DNA of 64,000 nt from Methanomethylovorans sp041447285 (GTDB lineage: Archaea > Halobacteriota > Methanosarcinia > Methanosarcinales > Methanosarcinaceae), in assembly GCF_041447285.1 (NCBI RefSeq), contig NZ_JBGMEB010000002.1:124001-188000 (forward strand), in the 5' to 3' direction. This document shows positions 9,147-17,674 of this stretch, in pieces. A program made the position numbers and the translations under genes. The first letter of the stretch is position 1, and each line of letters starts with the position of its first letter. Below the pieces are notes generated by a model. That model saw only the letters and a list, made by a program, of their open reading frames with translations. It was not told where the DNA came from and made no database searches.

Positions 9147-9422
9147 TTATTTAATGTACAATCCACATCTGCAGGATCCACGAGTCTCTACATCTTTGCT
9201 TCTGGCTACGCATGGACAGATGATCTTCTTATCAGCTTCTTTATCCCCGGTACGCTTCTGACAGAAACAATACCATTCTCCATATTGTTTTTTATTGTTG
9301 GCTATACCTTTTACAGCTGTAGTGATCACATCATAGTCCGGGTTCAGCTTGTATCCGGTTTCCATAGCATTTTTCTTAGATCTGTTATAGAACTCTTCTT
9401 CCAAATCGCTGTTAAATTTCAT
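9147..9422 (-). CDS. Ferredoxin-thioredoxin reductase catalytic chain (FtrB-like)
   Basis: A 91-residue protein with the cysteine pattern of FTR catalytic subunits: C-F-C near the middle (WYCFCQ), then C-P-C, then C-R-C near the end. These supply the redox-active disulfide and the 4Fe-4S cluster ligands. The enzyme passes electrons from ferredoxin to thioredoxin; related proteins are known from methanogens. The start is the ATG at 9422 because it has a strong GGAGGT site 6-7 bases upstream; the frame is open 14 codons further. It follows fprA by 42 bases, suggesting a common oxidative-stress operon. Confidence 0.85.
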   Translation of the reverse strand: MKFNSDLEEEFYNRSKKNAMETGYKLNPDYDVITTAVKGIANNKKQYGEWYCFCQKRTGDKEADKKIICPCVARSKDVETRGSCRCGLYIK

Positions 9423-9464
9423 GTTAAACCTCCTTATTCCTATGACTATTTTATCTCTAATCAT

Positions 9465-10673
9465 TTATTTCTTTGCCAGGGAAGCAAGCCTGCTGCCAAT
9501 CTCTCTGCATTTTTCCCGATCCTCTTCAAAAGGCTTGAAGTTAACCTGGAACCCAGGCTCCACTATTTCAAAACCTGATTCAGTGAGTTCCTTTTCAATT
9601 CCCTTCACTGCGCCACCGCCCCAGCCATAAGACCCGAAAACAAAGAACTTTTTGCCTTTTGGCCGGAGTCCTTTCATGTAGCTAAGGAATCCTGCAATTG
9701 TGAAGAACATTCCATTGTTCTGTGTGGGAGAACCGATGGCCACTACTGATGCATCCATCAGCTCCTTGACCATTTTACTCCAGTCGTTCTTGCGCAGGTT
9801 CCTGAGTTTCACATCAACTCCTGCAGATTCAACTCCATAAAGGATTTCCTTTGCCATTATCTCTGTGCTGCCCCACATGGTATCATAAATTATAAGTACC
9901 GATTGTTTTGCTTCAGCATTAGCCCATTTAACGTAAGCCTCGATTATCCTTTCAGGTTCCTTTCTCCAGATAACTCCATGAGCAGGGGCAATCATGTCGA
10001 ACTTAAGTCCCATCTGCTTGATCTTCTCAGCATATGTCAATACTTGCTTTCCAAAAGGCATGAGGATATTTGCGTAATATATTTCGGCATCTTCCATCAC
10101 GCCTTCTACCTGGTCCTCGAACCTTTCTGAGGTGGCTATATGTTGACCGAATGCATCATTGGAAAAGAGAATCTTGTCTTCTTTAAGGTACGTATGCATA
10201 CTGTCTGGCCAGTGCAGCATCACCACTTCGATGAATTGCAGAGTTTTTTTGCCGATGCTGATCTCGTCGCCTGTCTTCACCACCTCTATGTCCCAGTTCT
10301 GAAATCCCATTTCACGATAGTGTTCGAGCAGACCCTTTTTGCCTTTTGCTGAACTAAATATCTTGGCCTTAGGAACTACTTGCATGATAGCTGGCAGGGA
10401 ACTGGAATGGTCCATTTCAACATGGTTAGATACTATATAGTCTATTTTAGCAGGGTCTACTATCTGTGAAATTCTTCCGATCATCTCGTCAAAGAAAGGC
10501 CCTTTGACAGTATCGATGAGGGTTATTTTCTCATCTATTATCAGATATGAATTGTAGGTTCCGCCTTTGGGTGTTTCATATCCATGGAAATCTCTAAGAT
10601 TCCAGTCCACAACACCTACCCAGTAAACACCTTCAGCTATCTCTATAGGTTGTATCTCATTTCCCAATTGCAT
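9465..10673 (-). CDS. fprA: Flavodiiron protein, F420H2 oxidase type
   Basis: A 402-residue flavodiiron protein reducing oxygen to water, in methanogens with F420H2. The N-terminal metallo-beta-lactamase-like domain has the diiron ligands in HVEMDHSSS, the HWPDSMHTY segment, SNDAFGQH and APAHGVIW; the C-terminal flavodoxin domain starts at about residue 255 with VLIIYDTMWGSTE and binds FMN. The start is set at the ATG at 10673 (MQLGNEIQ), since the family begins there and the longer frame would run back into the neighbouring ferritin-like gene. The flanking ferritin-like and FTR genes support an oxygen-defence role. Confidence 0.92.
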   Translation of the reverse strand: MQLGNEIQPIEIAEGVYWVGVVDWNLRDFHGYETPKGGTYNSYLIIDEKITLIDTVKGPFFDEMIGRISQIVDPAKIDYIVSNHVEMDHSSSLPAIMQVVPKAKIFSSAKGKKGLLEHYREMGFQNWDIEVVKTGDEISIGKKTLQFIEVVMLHWPDSMHTYLKEDKILFSNDAFGQHIATSERFEDQVEGVMEDAEIYYANILMPFGKQVLTYAEKIKQMGLKFDMIAPAHGVIWRKEPERIIEAYVKWANAEAKQSVLIIYDTMWGSTEIMAKEILYGVESAGVDVKLRNLRKNDWSKMVKELMDASVVAIGSPTQNNGMFFTIAGFLSYMKGLRPKGKKFFVFGSYGWGGGAVKGIEKELTESGFEIVEPGFQVNFKPFEEDREKCREIGSRLASLAKK

Positions 10674-10680
10674 CTCTCCA

Positions 10681-11172
10681 TCAAGTCTGCATTCTGAATT
10701 CCGTAGCATTTTGCAGCATTTCATCTATAAGTCTGTAATGCCCTCTTTCCGCTGCAGCTATCTTCTCAAAGAACTCCTTTTGTTCCGGTTTTGTTGCTCT
10801 TTTTCCAAGCTCCATGTAAAAATACTCGCTCTTGTATTCAAAACGCAAAGCAGCAAGCAAAATACCTATTTCTTCGAGCTTCTTGTCAGAGAACTCCTGT
10901 GTTAAAGAAGGAGTAAAATCTGGAAAATGATGTTCCGCGTGTGCAGCTTTCATATCTCCATTTAGAAACTTTCTCAGCATCTCAGCATGCTTTTTCTCTT
11001 CTCCGGCAAGGAATGTATACAGCTCACGAGCAGCCGGGTTTTGCATTGATTCTGCCTTTTTCAGATAGTATGCCCGTCCATCCTCTTCAAGCTTGATAGC
11101 CACATCAACGGCTTCTTCCAATGTATTCAATTGGTCAAGTTCCTCAGAGATCTCGTGTAATACATCTTTCAT
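10681..11172 (-). CDS. Rubrerythrin-like ferritin-family protein without rubredoxin domain
   Basis: A 163-residue four-helix diiron protein. Iron ligands typical of the family are visible as E-E-D-G-R-A-Y-Y (first helix), the E-E-K-K-H motif (second), E-Y-K-S-E-Y-F-Y (third) and A-A-E-R-G-H-Y (fourth). The C-terminal rubredoxin module with two CxxC knuckles found in classical rubrerythrins is absent, so electrons must come from another carrier. Peroxide reduction is the likely role. It is the first gene of the fprA-FTR group, with 270 bases of upstream region holding the promoter. Confidence 0.82.
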   Translation of the reverse strand: MKDVLHEISEELDQLNTLEEAVDVAIKLEEDGRAYYLKKAESMQNPAARELYTFLAGEEKKHAEMLRKFLNGDMKAAHAEHHFPDFTPSLTQEFSDKKLEEIGILLAALRFEYKSEYFYMELGKRATKPEQKEFFEKIAAAERGHYRLIDEMLQNATEFRMQT

Positions 11173-11442
11173 TGTAACTCATCTCCATCTACTATAATCC
11201 CATAAGCACCATGGTCAAAACCAATGTGCTAAAATACTCCCTTTTAAACGTAGAGTCTATAAAATTATATAACTTTCGAATATATGTGCATCACTTGATA
11301 TAAGCCTGCTTAATATTGATAAAAAGGCAACCAGTGAATATTTGTTTTTAGAAAACTTTTTATTGACCTGCCTCCATTATGAAGTTTAAATTTATCGTGT
11401 GACTTCGTTATTCTTCAGTTATTTTGATCATGAGGTAATCTA

Positions 11443-12546
11443 ATGGGCAAAATAAAGATAGCTATTGCCGGGATTGGTAACTGTGCCAGTTCGCTCATTC
11501 AAGGTATTGAGTATTATAAAGATAAATCTTCAAAGGATGCCATAGGGCTTATGCACTGGGATCTGGGGGGCTATAGACCATTTGATATCGAAGTGGTAGC
11601 TGCCTTTGATATAGATGTCCGAAAAGTCGGAAAGGATGTATCAGAAGCTATCTTTGCACTACCCAATTGTACAGCAGTGTTCTGCAGTGATGTTCCTAGA
11701 AAGGGTGTCACTGTAAAGATGGGAAAGGTACTTGACGGTGTTTCAGAACACATGGCATCTTATGCTGATTCTCGCAGGTTCATAGTCTCAACAGAGCCTG
11801 AATCTGAAAAGGAAGATGTAGTTAAGGAACTGAAGGATTCAGGTGCTGAGATCCTTTTGAATTATATGCCTGTTGGTTCTGAACTGGCCACGCAGTTCTA
11901 TGCTGAATGTGCCCTGGAGGCAGGTGTAGCTTTCATAAATAACATGCCAGTCTTCATTGCAAGCAGACCAGAGTGGGCAGCGAAATTCGCTGAAAAAGGT
12001 ATCCCTATCATTGGGGATGACATCAAAGCGCAGCTTGGTGCCACTATTACTCATCGCATGCTTGTTGACCTTTTCCGTAAAAGAGGTGTCAAACTTGAGC
12101 GGACCTATCAGTTGAATACCGGCGGTAACACCGATTTCCTTAATATGCTTAATCGCAGCAGGCTTGCTTCCAAGAAAGAATCCAAGACAGAAGCCGTGCA
12201 GTCCGTAGTAGGAGAGCGCCTGGATGATGATAATATCCATGTAGGTCCAAGCGATTATGTGCCATGGCAGAACGATAATAAAGTATGTTTCCTCAGGATG
12301 GAGGGGAAACTTTTCGGCGATGTGCCTATGGACATTGAGTTGCGTCTGTCGGTGGAGGATTCTCCTAACTCTGCTGGTGTTGTAATTGATGCTGTAAGGT
12401 GCTGCAGACTTGCGCTGGACAGAGGTATTGGTGGCATACTTTATTCTCCATCCGCATATTTCATGAAGCACCCTCCAAAACAATTCACTGACGATGAAGC
12501 CTACAATATGACCCTTGAATTCATTGCGGGTACGAGGGAAAACTAA
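11443..12546 (+). CDS. Myo-inositol-1-phosphate synthase
   Basis: A 367-residue NAD-dependent synthase that isomerises glucose 6-phosphate to L-myo-inositol 1-phosphate, needed for archaeal inositol phospholipids. It starts with a Rossmann fold (KIAIAGIGNCASSLIQG). Conserved segments N-Y-M-P-V-G-S, FINNMPVFIA, GDDIKAQLGATI and the Q-L-N-T-G-G-N-T-D-F region match the archaeal enzymes, which are shorter than eukaryotic ones. The ATG at 11443 follows GAGGT. The end abuts the DUF429 gene with only 4 bases between. Confidence 0.9.
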   Translation: MGKIKIAIAGIGNCASSLIQGIEYYKDKSSKDAIGLMHWDLGGYRPFDIEVVAAFDIDVRKVGKDVSEAIFALPNCTAVFCSDVPRKGVTVKMGKVLDGVSEHMASYADSRRFIVSTEPESEKEDVVKELKDSGAEILLNYMPVGSELATQFYAECALEAGVAFINNMPVFIASRPEWAAKFAEKGIPIIGDDIKAQLGATITHRMLVDLFRKRGVKLERTYQLNTGGNTDFLNMLNRSRLASKKESKTEAVQSVVGERLDDDNIHVGPSDYVPWQNDNKVCFLRMEGKLFGDVPMDIELRLSVEDSPNSAGVVIDAVRCCRLALDRGIGGILYSPSAYFMKHPPKQFTDDEAYNMTLEFIAGTREN

Positions 12547-12550
12547 AAAT

Positions 12551-13369
12551 ATGACCCTGGCGGCATCTGGCCATCGCGAAATCTTTGGTGTAGATTTCAG
12601 TGGTGCAAAGGCCGCCTGTAACAAAATATGGGTCAGCCGCGCAGAAGTGGCTGACACAAGACTATGTATTTCGGACTGTTATCCTCTCAGTGAATTAAGT
12701 TTGTCTAAAATGAGCAGGGAGGATTGCCTTCTTACCCTGCTTGACCTCATACTTTCCAGTAAACATTCTATTTTTGGAATGGATTTCCCATTTGGAATCC
12801 CGGTTCAGCTGATGAAAGGTCTTAGTTGGGATGAGTTTATTCGCGATTTTCCAAAACTCTATAGCAATGAATATGAGTTCAGGGATATCAACCGTCAACT
12901 TTCCGGAAACGTAGAGCTCAAAAGATTAACAGACAAAGAAGTAAAAGCTCCATTCTGTGTTTATAACCTCAGGCTGTACAGGCAGACATATTTTGGTATA
13001 CGTGACATCATAAGACCTCTTGTGATCTCGGATGCTGCCAGTATATTACCCATGCAGCCCCTGAGGAATGATGTTCCATGGCTTATGGAGATATGCCCCG
13101 CCTCTACTCTGAAAAAAGAAGGATTATATAATCCATATAAAGGAAAAGGATCAAAGGAAAAAGCAAATAGAGAGCATATTCTTGATCATCTTGAAAAAAA
13201 AGCAGTGGATATGTCCACAGGCATAAGAGACAAGGCTTTGCAGAACGCTGATGGTGACGCCTTAGATAGTATTATCGCAGCTTATTCTGTTTTTAGAGCC
13301 AAAAATGTGCTGGGGCATCAAAACACACTATGTGAGCTTTACATAAGGGAAGGCTTCACTTTTATGTGA
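12551..13369 (+). CDS. DUF429-family protein (RNase H-like fold)
   Basis: A 272-residue protein of the DUF429 family, which has an RNase H-like fold and no settled function. The N-terminal GVDFSGAK and IFGMDFPFGIP carry the acidic residues expected in that fold, and DGDALDSIIAAY near the C-terminus adds another conserved acidic patch. The start is placed at the ATG at 12551 because the earlier in-frame start would overlap the inositol-phosphate synthase gene. The 4-base spacing suggests cotranscription with that gene. It converges with afpA. Confidence 0.7.
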   Translation: MTLAASGHREIFGVDFSGAKAACNKIWVSRAEVADTRLCISDCYPLSELSLSKMSREDCLLTLLDLILSSKHSIFGMDFPFGIPVQLMKGLSWDEFIRDFPKLYSNEYEFRDINRQLSGNVELKRLTDKEVKAPFCVYNLRLYRQTYFGIRDIIRPLVISDAASILPMQPLRNDVPWLMEICPASTLKKEGLYNPYKGKGSKEKANREHILDHLEKKAVDMSTGIRDKALQNADGDALDSIIAAYSVFRAKNVLGHQNTLCELYIREGFTFM

Positions 13370-13373
13370 TGCC

Positions 13374-13919
13374 TTAGTCTTTTGAAATACCTATTATCCT
13401 GTATAGATCATCAGGGCTTTCAAGCACCGTTATGTTTTCCATCGTGGATAGTTTCTGTGTGTTTTCAACATCAATATCTCGCATTTTGAGTTTCATTTCC
13501 TTGCCTTTTGGAGAATAAGTGGTCACCGTTCCCTTCTTTCTGTCCACCGGAAGGATATAGATCGGCGTGTCACCTTTTGCAGTCTGCGCAACTGAATTTG
13601 TTACAAGGTTATCTGCAATTCCATGCACTATCTTGGCCACAGTGTTGGCTGTGGCAGGGGCGATTATGAGCATGTCATAATGTCCAAGCTGCAGAGGTCC
13701 GGCGATGAATGGTGAATTTGGTCCAGCATCCGTCTTAAAATTCGGGAAGTCATGCTGTATGTCCTCCCACATCCGATACCATTTCATAACCGTTTCTCCT
13801 TCCTTGGAGAGGAACACCATGAAATCTACATTTGTCTTTTTCTTTATGTCCACCATTACATTATATGTTTCCTTGATCAGATCTCCAGAACCTGTTATTC
13901 CCCATGCTATTCTTTTCAT
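13374..13919 (-). CDS. afpA: Archaeoflavoprotein AfpA-like FMN protein
   Basis: A 181-residue flavoprotein of the UbiX/Dfp-like fold. KRIAWGITGSGD opens the fold and LIIAPATANTVAKI with GIADNLVTNS forms the flavin pocket. It matches the AfpA group described in Archaeoglobus, where the protein takes electrons from ferredoxin and can pass them to the iron-sulfur flavoprotein Isf. Here a ferredoxin gene and an isf-like gene lie in the same run, which strongly supports the assignment. The start is the ATG at 13919 behind GAGGGAT; a TTG four codons upstream is possible. It is the last gene of the eight-gene redox cluster. Confidence 0.82.
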   Translation of the reverse strand: MKRIAWGITGSGDLIKETYNVMVDIKKKTNVDFMVFLSKEGETVMKWYRMWEDIQHDFPNFKTDAGPNSPFIAGPLQLGHYDMLIIAPATANTVAKIVHGIADNLVTNSVAQTAKGDTPIYILPVDRKKGTVTTYSPKGKEMKLKMRDIDVENTQKLSTMENITVLESPDDLYRIIGISKD

Positions 13920-13935
13920 ACAATCCCTCAAGTTA

Positions 13936-14631
13936 TCAGTAGCCTGTGAGTAATTCTTTTTTGACCATTTCCTTTTGAATATTCATTGAGGCCAACGTTT
14001 CTTCCATGGAATGTACCATCTCAGGTGGGCCGCATATGTAAAAGCGCCTTTCCATATAATCAGGAACTTCATTAATTATCATTTTGTCAGAAATACGTTC
14101 CTTGTAGCCTATCCAGCTTTCTGATGCACGGGTCAGGGTATACATTATTTTTAAATTGCTATTGCTGTGCATCATCTCATCAAGTTCTTTCCTGAAGACA
14201 AGGTCGTTTTCTGTCTTGTTGCTGCATATAAGCACAATATTAGAGTCAATATGCATATCGGTACAGTATTTGCATATACTGATCATAGGTGTGATACCTA
14301 TTCCACCACTTAACAATAGTACCTTTTCATGCTCGCCTTCAAAGGTCATCTTCCCGAAAGGCCCGCTGACCACAGCACTATCTCCAATTTTCATATTATC
14401 AAGCACATTTGAAAAAGGATGACCTGTGAGTTTTTTTGTAAATTCAATGTGATCTTCAGTGGGGCTGCTGGAAAGGGTTAATGGTTTTGTAACCACGCTT
14501 CCTTCTACAGTGAGGCTCACAAGTACATACTGGCCCGGTTTGTAATCAAAACCTTCAGGCCGTGGAAATCTGAAGCTCTTTGCATCATGTGTCCGTTTTA
14601 TGATCTCAAGGACCTTCAGTTCAAACTTCAA
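13936..14631 (-). CDS. FNR-type FAD/NAD(P)-binding oxidoreductase
   Basis: A 231-residue ferredoxin-NADP reductase-family protein. Residues about 1-95 form the FAD barrel with the flavin motif KPLTLSSSP in place of the usual RxYS; residues about 100-231 form the nucleotide domain with LLSGGIGITPM and YICGPPEMV. It probably moves electrons between a pyridine nucleotide (or F420H2) and an iron-sulfur or flavin partner. The start is a TTG at 14631, inside the end of the isf-like gene and preceded by AGGAAGG. The arginine of the RxYS flavin motif is replaced (K-P-L-T), a possible change in FAD binding. Confidence 0.82.
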   Translation of the reverse strand: MKFELKVLEIIKRTHDAKSFRFPRPEGFDYKPGQYVLVSLTVEGSVVTKPLTLSSSPTEDHIEFTKKLTGHPFSNVLDNMKIGDSAVVSGPFGKMTFEGEHEKVLLLSGGIGITPMISICKYCTDMHIDSNIVLICSNKTENDLVFRKELDEMMHSNSNLKIMYTLTRASESWIGYKERISDKMIINEVPDYMERRFYICGPPEMVHSMEETLASMNIQKEMVKKELLTGY

Positions 14632-15265
14632 GATTCAATCCTTCCTGTTGAGCCTTTTTTATCAATTGGGCAGTCTTTATCAGCTTATTTACTGTACGAT
14701 GAAGGCTTCTTATACCTTCTGCATCCTCGGCTGCGCCTTCTGCACCTTTATCGTGTGACCAGAACGTTCCTCCCAGATTAGAACCAAAAGATCCGCCTGC
14801 AATTGGTAGCATCTCGCTGATTACATAGAAATTTAGTATGCTCTGGATTGCAGGTTCCTGGCCTCCTATACGATCTCCACCGACAGCAGTGGCAGCACCA
14901 ACTTTATTCCGAAAGGCTTTTGGATCACGTGCCACAACCGCCCGGCATCTATCCATAATAGTCTTTGTCTGGGCACTCAACGTACCCTGGTACACAGGAG
15001 TACCGATTATCCAGGCGTCAGCCCATAGCATTTTCTCATAAAGTCCCACGATGTCATCTTTATGGATGCATCCCTGTTGCTTGCGAACACAATAGTCGCA
15101 GTGGATGCAGAACTTCAGTTCCTTTCCGCTGGCAGAGAAATAATCTGTTTCCACATCGAATTTCTCTTGGGCGTATCTTAGTGCCTCATTTACGATATAA
15201 TCGGTGGCTTTCTTTCGCGGGCTTCCGGAGATGCCAAGTAATCTTATAGTGCCATCACCTGTCAT
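14621..15265 (-). CDS. Iron-sulfur flavoprotein (Isf)
   Basis: A 214-residue flavodoxin-like protein with the compact 4Fe-4S motif C-x2-C-x2-C-x6-C (FCIHCDYC then C after six residues) that defines Isf. The FMN-binding GISGSPRK is at the N-terminus. Isf proteins of Methanosarcina and Archaeoglobus take electrons from ferredoxin and may reduce oxygen or peroxide. The ATG at 15265 has GGAG upstream; a TTG directly before it is less likely. It overlaps the FNR-type gene by 11 bases and follows the ferredoxin gene by 35 bases, so electron flow between these products is a fair inference. Confidence 0.88.
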   Translation of the reverse strand: MTGDGTIRLLGISGSPRKKATDYIVNEALRYAQEKFDVETDYFSASGKELKFCIHCDYCVRKQQGCIHKDDIVGLYEKMLWADAWIIGTPVYQGTLSAQTKTIMDRCRAVVARDPKAFRNKVGAATAVGGDRIGGQEPAIQSILNFYVISEMLPIAGGSFGSNLGGTFWSHDKGAEGAAEDAEGIRSLHRTVNKLIKTAQLIKKAQQEGLNLEV

Positions 15266-15300
15266 CAATACACTCCATTATGTTTAGTTTCATTCAACAT

Positions 15301-15498
15301 TCATTCGATGGTTATTGCTTCCATTGGACATGCATCTACACATAATCCACATTCAATGCAGTCATCAGGACGTGCAACGACAGATTTGAGATTTCCTTTT
15401 CCATCGTCCTCCAACTCAAAAACTGCTGTAGGACATGATTCTTTACATGCTCCGATCCCTTCGCACTTGCTAGGGTCTACTTTTGCTGGCATTTTCAT
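15301..15498 (-). CDS. Small ferredoxin with one incomplete cluster motif
   Basis: A 65-residue two-cluster ferredoxin. The C-terminal motif CIECGLCVDACP is a complete 4Fe-4S set. The N-terminal motif reads CEGIGACKESCP: the second cysteine of C-x2-C-x2-C-x3-C-P is an isoleucine (codon ATC), leaving three ligands. That cluster may therefore be 3Fe-4S or have a labile iron site. The ATG at 15498 has AGGAG three bases upstream; a second ATG two codons later is better spaced. Its place between the cytochrome gene and isf makes it the likely electron carrier of this operon. Confidence 0.88.
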   Translation of the reverse strand: MKMPAKVDPSKCEGIGACKESCPTAVFELEDDGKGNLKSVVARPDDCIECGLCVDACPMEAITIE

Positions 15499-15553
15499 AA
15501 TCTCCTATTCATATAAATTCAAGATGGATTTTCACAATATAGGATAACTCATA

Positions 15554-16969
15554 TCATATTTTCCTTCTGCGAATGCAGAATGCTGCACATATGACGAAAG
15601 TTATCGATCCCAAGGCCGTAATCCCTGGTGTAGAGGGTGCTTCCGTTGCTTCTCCTTCATTCTCATAGATGTTTGAGGATACTATTCTCATGTTGATAAC
15701 TGGTACTTCATATAGATTGTCTCCGAAGAGATAGTCTACAGTTTCCTGCGGAGCCGAACGGTACTTTAGTGTTGCTTTCACAGTAAGCGGGTATACCACA
15801 TCAACAGGTATTTTGAAGTTATGTCTTTCGGTGGCAGTTCCTTTTGGTGGTATCCTGTTATCCACAAGAACTGATTCAGCAAGCCAGAAACTGAGTGTTG
15901 GCTGTCCTTGTGCGTCACCAAGCACGGTGTTGTACATCTTTGTGGCGTTCATAATATTTCCGTCATCATCTATTTCGCCTGTAGTGTACACTTCCTTTCC
16001 GTTACGATCCTTCACGCTTACTGCCACCCACATTTGTCGTATCTCAGAAACTCCGGTGGGTATCTTGTGCCCTGCGCCTGAATTGGTAATGGAGATATTC
16101 ATGCTGACATTATCTCCTCTTTGAGCTACCTCGGGTGCATCAATGAAAACAGTTGCAGTTTTTTCAAGCCTTTCCACGGCCATTTCACTATATCTTTTTT
16201 CTCCGAGTATCGCCGTAACGAATGCATTCCCACCAACTATATCATGAGTTGATATGTGTTCTCTTTTTTGTGTGCTTGAGCCCGCTCTTCCAGGATTTGC
16301 TTCAAATTTGGTAATACCTGGAGTCATATGGCAGTCCTGACATACTACTCCTTCTTCAGCATAAGGTCCTTCCTTCCATGTTGTATAGGTGTCATCGACC
16401 ACAAGGCCATTAAGAGGATGTACTACTTCGTGGCACATGCCGCAGTATTCAGAACGAGTATACAGTTCAAGATATTCAGATTCGTGATATGCAGACTTTG
16501 AATCATTAAAAGGTCCCCATTTAGTTTTTCCGGGTGTAACTACAAAAGGTGCATTGCCTGTACCATTGCTATCTGATACCACATGGCAGAAATCACATTG
16601 TACCCCCTGCCTTGCTTTAGTGCTGAGCTGGGAACCATCAATAGGTGGTATCTCACCAGATACAACCCCAATAGGAGTATGACATCTGGAGCAGAAAATA
16701 TCCAGCGAGCCTTCAGTATCATTGCTTGCTGCAGCAAACTCTCGCTGATAAAATGGGTCTTCAAAAGCATTGTAATGCATGGTTCCTTCCCATTGGTAAT
16801 GAATGATCGCATGGCATTGTGCACATTTTGTATTATCTGTGAACATGTCTGATGTCAGTTCTCCATGTTCGGTAGGGGCAGCCGCAAGTGCATTGCAAGT
16901 TATCGTGAACAGAGCTGTGACCATAACTATTACTATGTATCTGATTTTGAAGTCCCCGATAGCTTGCAC
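15554..16969 (-). CDS. Five-heme c-type cytochrome, exported and membrane-anchored
   Basis: A 471-residue protein with five CxxCH heme sites in the N-terminal half: CAQCH, CSRCH, CDFCH, CGMCH and CQDCH. The C-terminal half is beta-rich, and the end has a proline-glycine stretch, a hydrophobic segment (ALGSITFVICAAF) and a basic C-I-R-R-R-K-I tail, resembling an archaeal sorting or anchor signal. The start is uncertain: a GTG at 16969 gives a charged n-region (D-F-K-I-R-Y) followed by a signal-peptide core ending in ALAAA; a longer open frame upstream runs into the AhpD-like gene. It would carry electrons outside the membrane. It differs from the seven-heme MmcA of Methanosarcina acetivorans. 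Confidence 0.85.
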   Translation of the reverse strand: MQAIGDFKIRYIVIVMVTALFTITCNALAAAPTEHGELTSDMFTDNTKCAQCHAIIHYQWEGTMHYNAFEDPFYQREFAAASNDTEGSLDIFCSRCHTPIGVVSGEIPPIDGSQLSTKARQGVQCDFCHVVSDSNGTGNAPFVVTPGKTKWGPFNDSKSAYHESEYLELYTRSEYCGMCHEVVHPLNGLVVDDTYTTWKEGPYAEEGVVCQDCHMTPGITKFEANPGRAGSSTQKREHISTHDIVGGNAFVTAILGEKRYSEMAVERLEKTATVFIDAPEVAQRGDNVSMNISITNSGAGHKIPTGVSEIRQMWVAVSVKDRNGKEVYTTGEIDDDGNIMNATKMYNTVLGDAQGQPTLSFWLAESVLVDNRIPPKGTATERHNFKIPVDVVYPLTVKATLKYRSAPQETVDYLFGDNLYEVPVINMRIVSSNIYENEGEATEAPSTPGITALGSITFVICAAFCIRRRKI

Positions 16970-17055
16970 CCCCTTAAGGCATATAATCCAAAAAATATGG
17001 AAGATGGTTGTATTCCGGCAGAAGGCCATCTGTGTGATGACCTTCCATGGAAAAA

Positions 17056-17421
17056 TTACTTCAGCAACTTGAGCGCATCCCTGCATGCTGCAACTGCAGG
17101 TGCCCCGGAAGTAATGGAAATTACATCCAATGTTTCCATTATCTCTTCCTTTGTAGCGCCATTCTCCAAAGCGCTCTTCATCTGGGAAACCACACATCTT
17201 TCGCACTGCTTAGAGGCCACTACCGCAAGTGCCATGAGTATCTTTACCTTTGCAGGTAGTGCTCCATCCTGTAACAACCTGTGGTTACACCTGTTATATT
17301 TCATCAGGAACTCAGGTTCAAGTTCACCAAGAACGTTAAGAATCTCTGGGGTAAAGCCAAGCTTCTCTGACATCGATCTGATAAGTTCTTTGTCTTCAAG
17401 CATCTCTTTATGTCGAGTCAT
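17056..17421 (-). CDS. Carboxymuconolactone decarboxylase / AhpD-like protein
   Basis: A 121-residue all-helical protein of the CMD family. The redox motif K-Q-C-E-R-C (C-x2-C) followed by V-V-S-Q is where AhpD proteins use a thiol pair and a nearby histidine; here the expected histidine after the second cysteine is absent (V-V-S-Q), so classical AhpD peroxidase chemistry is uncertain. The start is the ATG at 17421 just behind GGAGGAG; the frame is open 13 codons more, into the preceding gene. Its place upstream of the cytochrome gene suggests a thiol-redox or oxidative-stress role. Confidence 0.82.
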   Translation of the reverse strand: MTRHKEMLEDKELIRSMSEKLGFTPEILNVLGELEPEFLMKYNRCNHRLLQDGALPAKVKILMALAVVASKQCERCVVSQMKSALENGATKEEIMETLDVISITSGAPAVAACRDALKLLK

Positions 17422-17446
17422 ATCTCCTCCTCCTGTTATTTTAAGT

Positions 17447-17665
17447 TTAATCAAATCCATCTTCTATGGTCTGGTTCAAACAATAGTTACATACAAGGTG
17501 TGGCAGGCTATTCGGTAGTCTTTTCAAATCAGGTGGTATCCCTACGGTCACAGGGAGTTCGAGTTCTTTTGCATGGTCCATGCACAGCCCCTTGCCACAA
17601 GAGATACAAACGCACACAGCAACAGTATCTTTCTCTTCTTCCATGCAGTCATAACATTTCATCAT
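17447..17665 (-). CDS. DUF2180-like small zinc-ribbon protein (second copy)
   Basis: A 72-residue protein with cysteine pairs C-x2-C (MKCYDC), C-x-C-x2-C (VCVCISC), a C-x2-H (LCMDH) and C-x2-C (VCNYC). The spacing suggests a B-box-like cross-braced zinc site. It is similar to its upstream neighbour in order of motifs and in the MKCY start, so the two arose by duplication. The family is known from archaea without assigned function (I place it in DUF2180 from memory). It lies 9 bases after the first copy and ahead of the AhpD-like gene. Confidence 0.7.
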   Translation of the reverse strand: MMKCYDCMEEEKDTVAVCVCISCGKGLCMDHAKELELPVTVGIPPDLKRLPNSLPHLVCNYCLNQTIEDGFD

Positions 17666-17674
17666 TCATATCAC

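Noticed and set aside
11839..12657. 272-codon minus-strand frame across the inositol-phosphate synthase gene
   Set aside because: It is antisense to a clearly conserved gene and shows no protein-family features.
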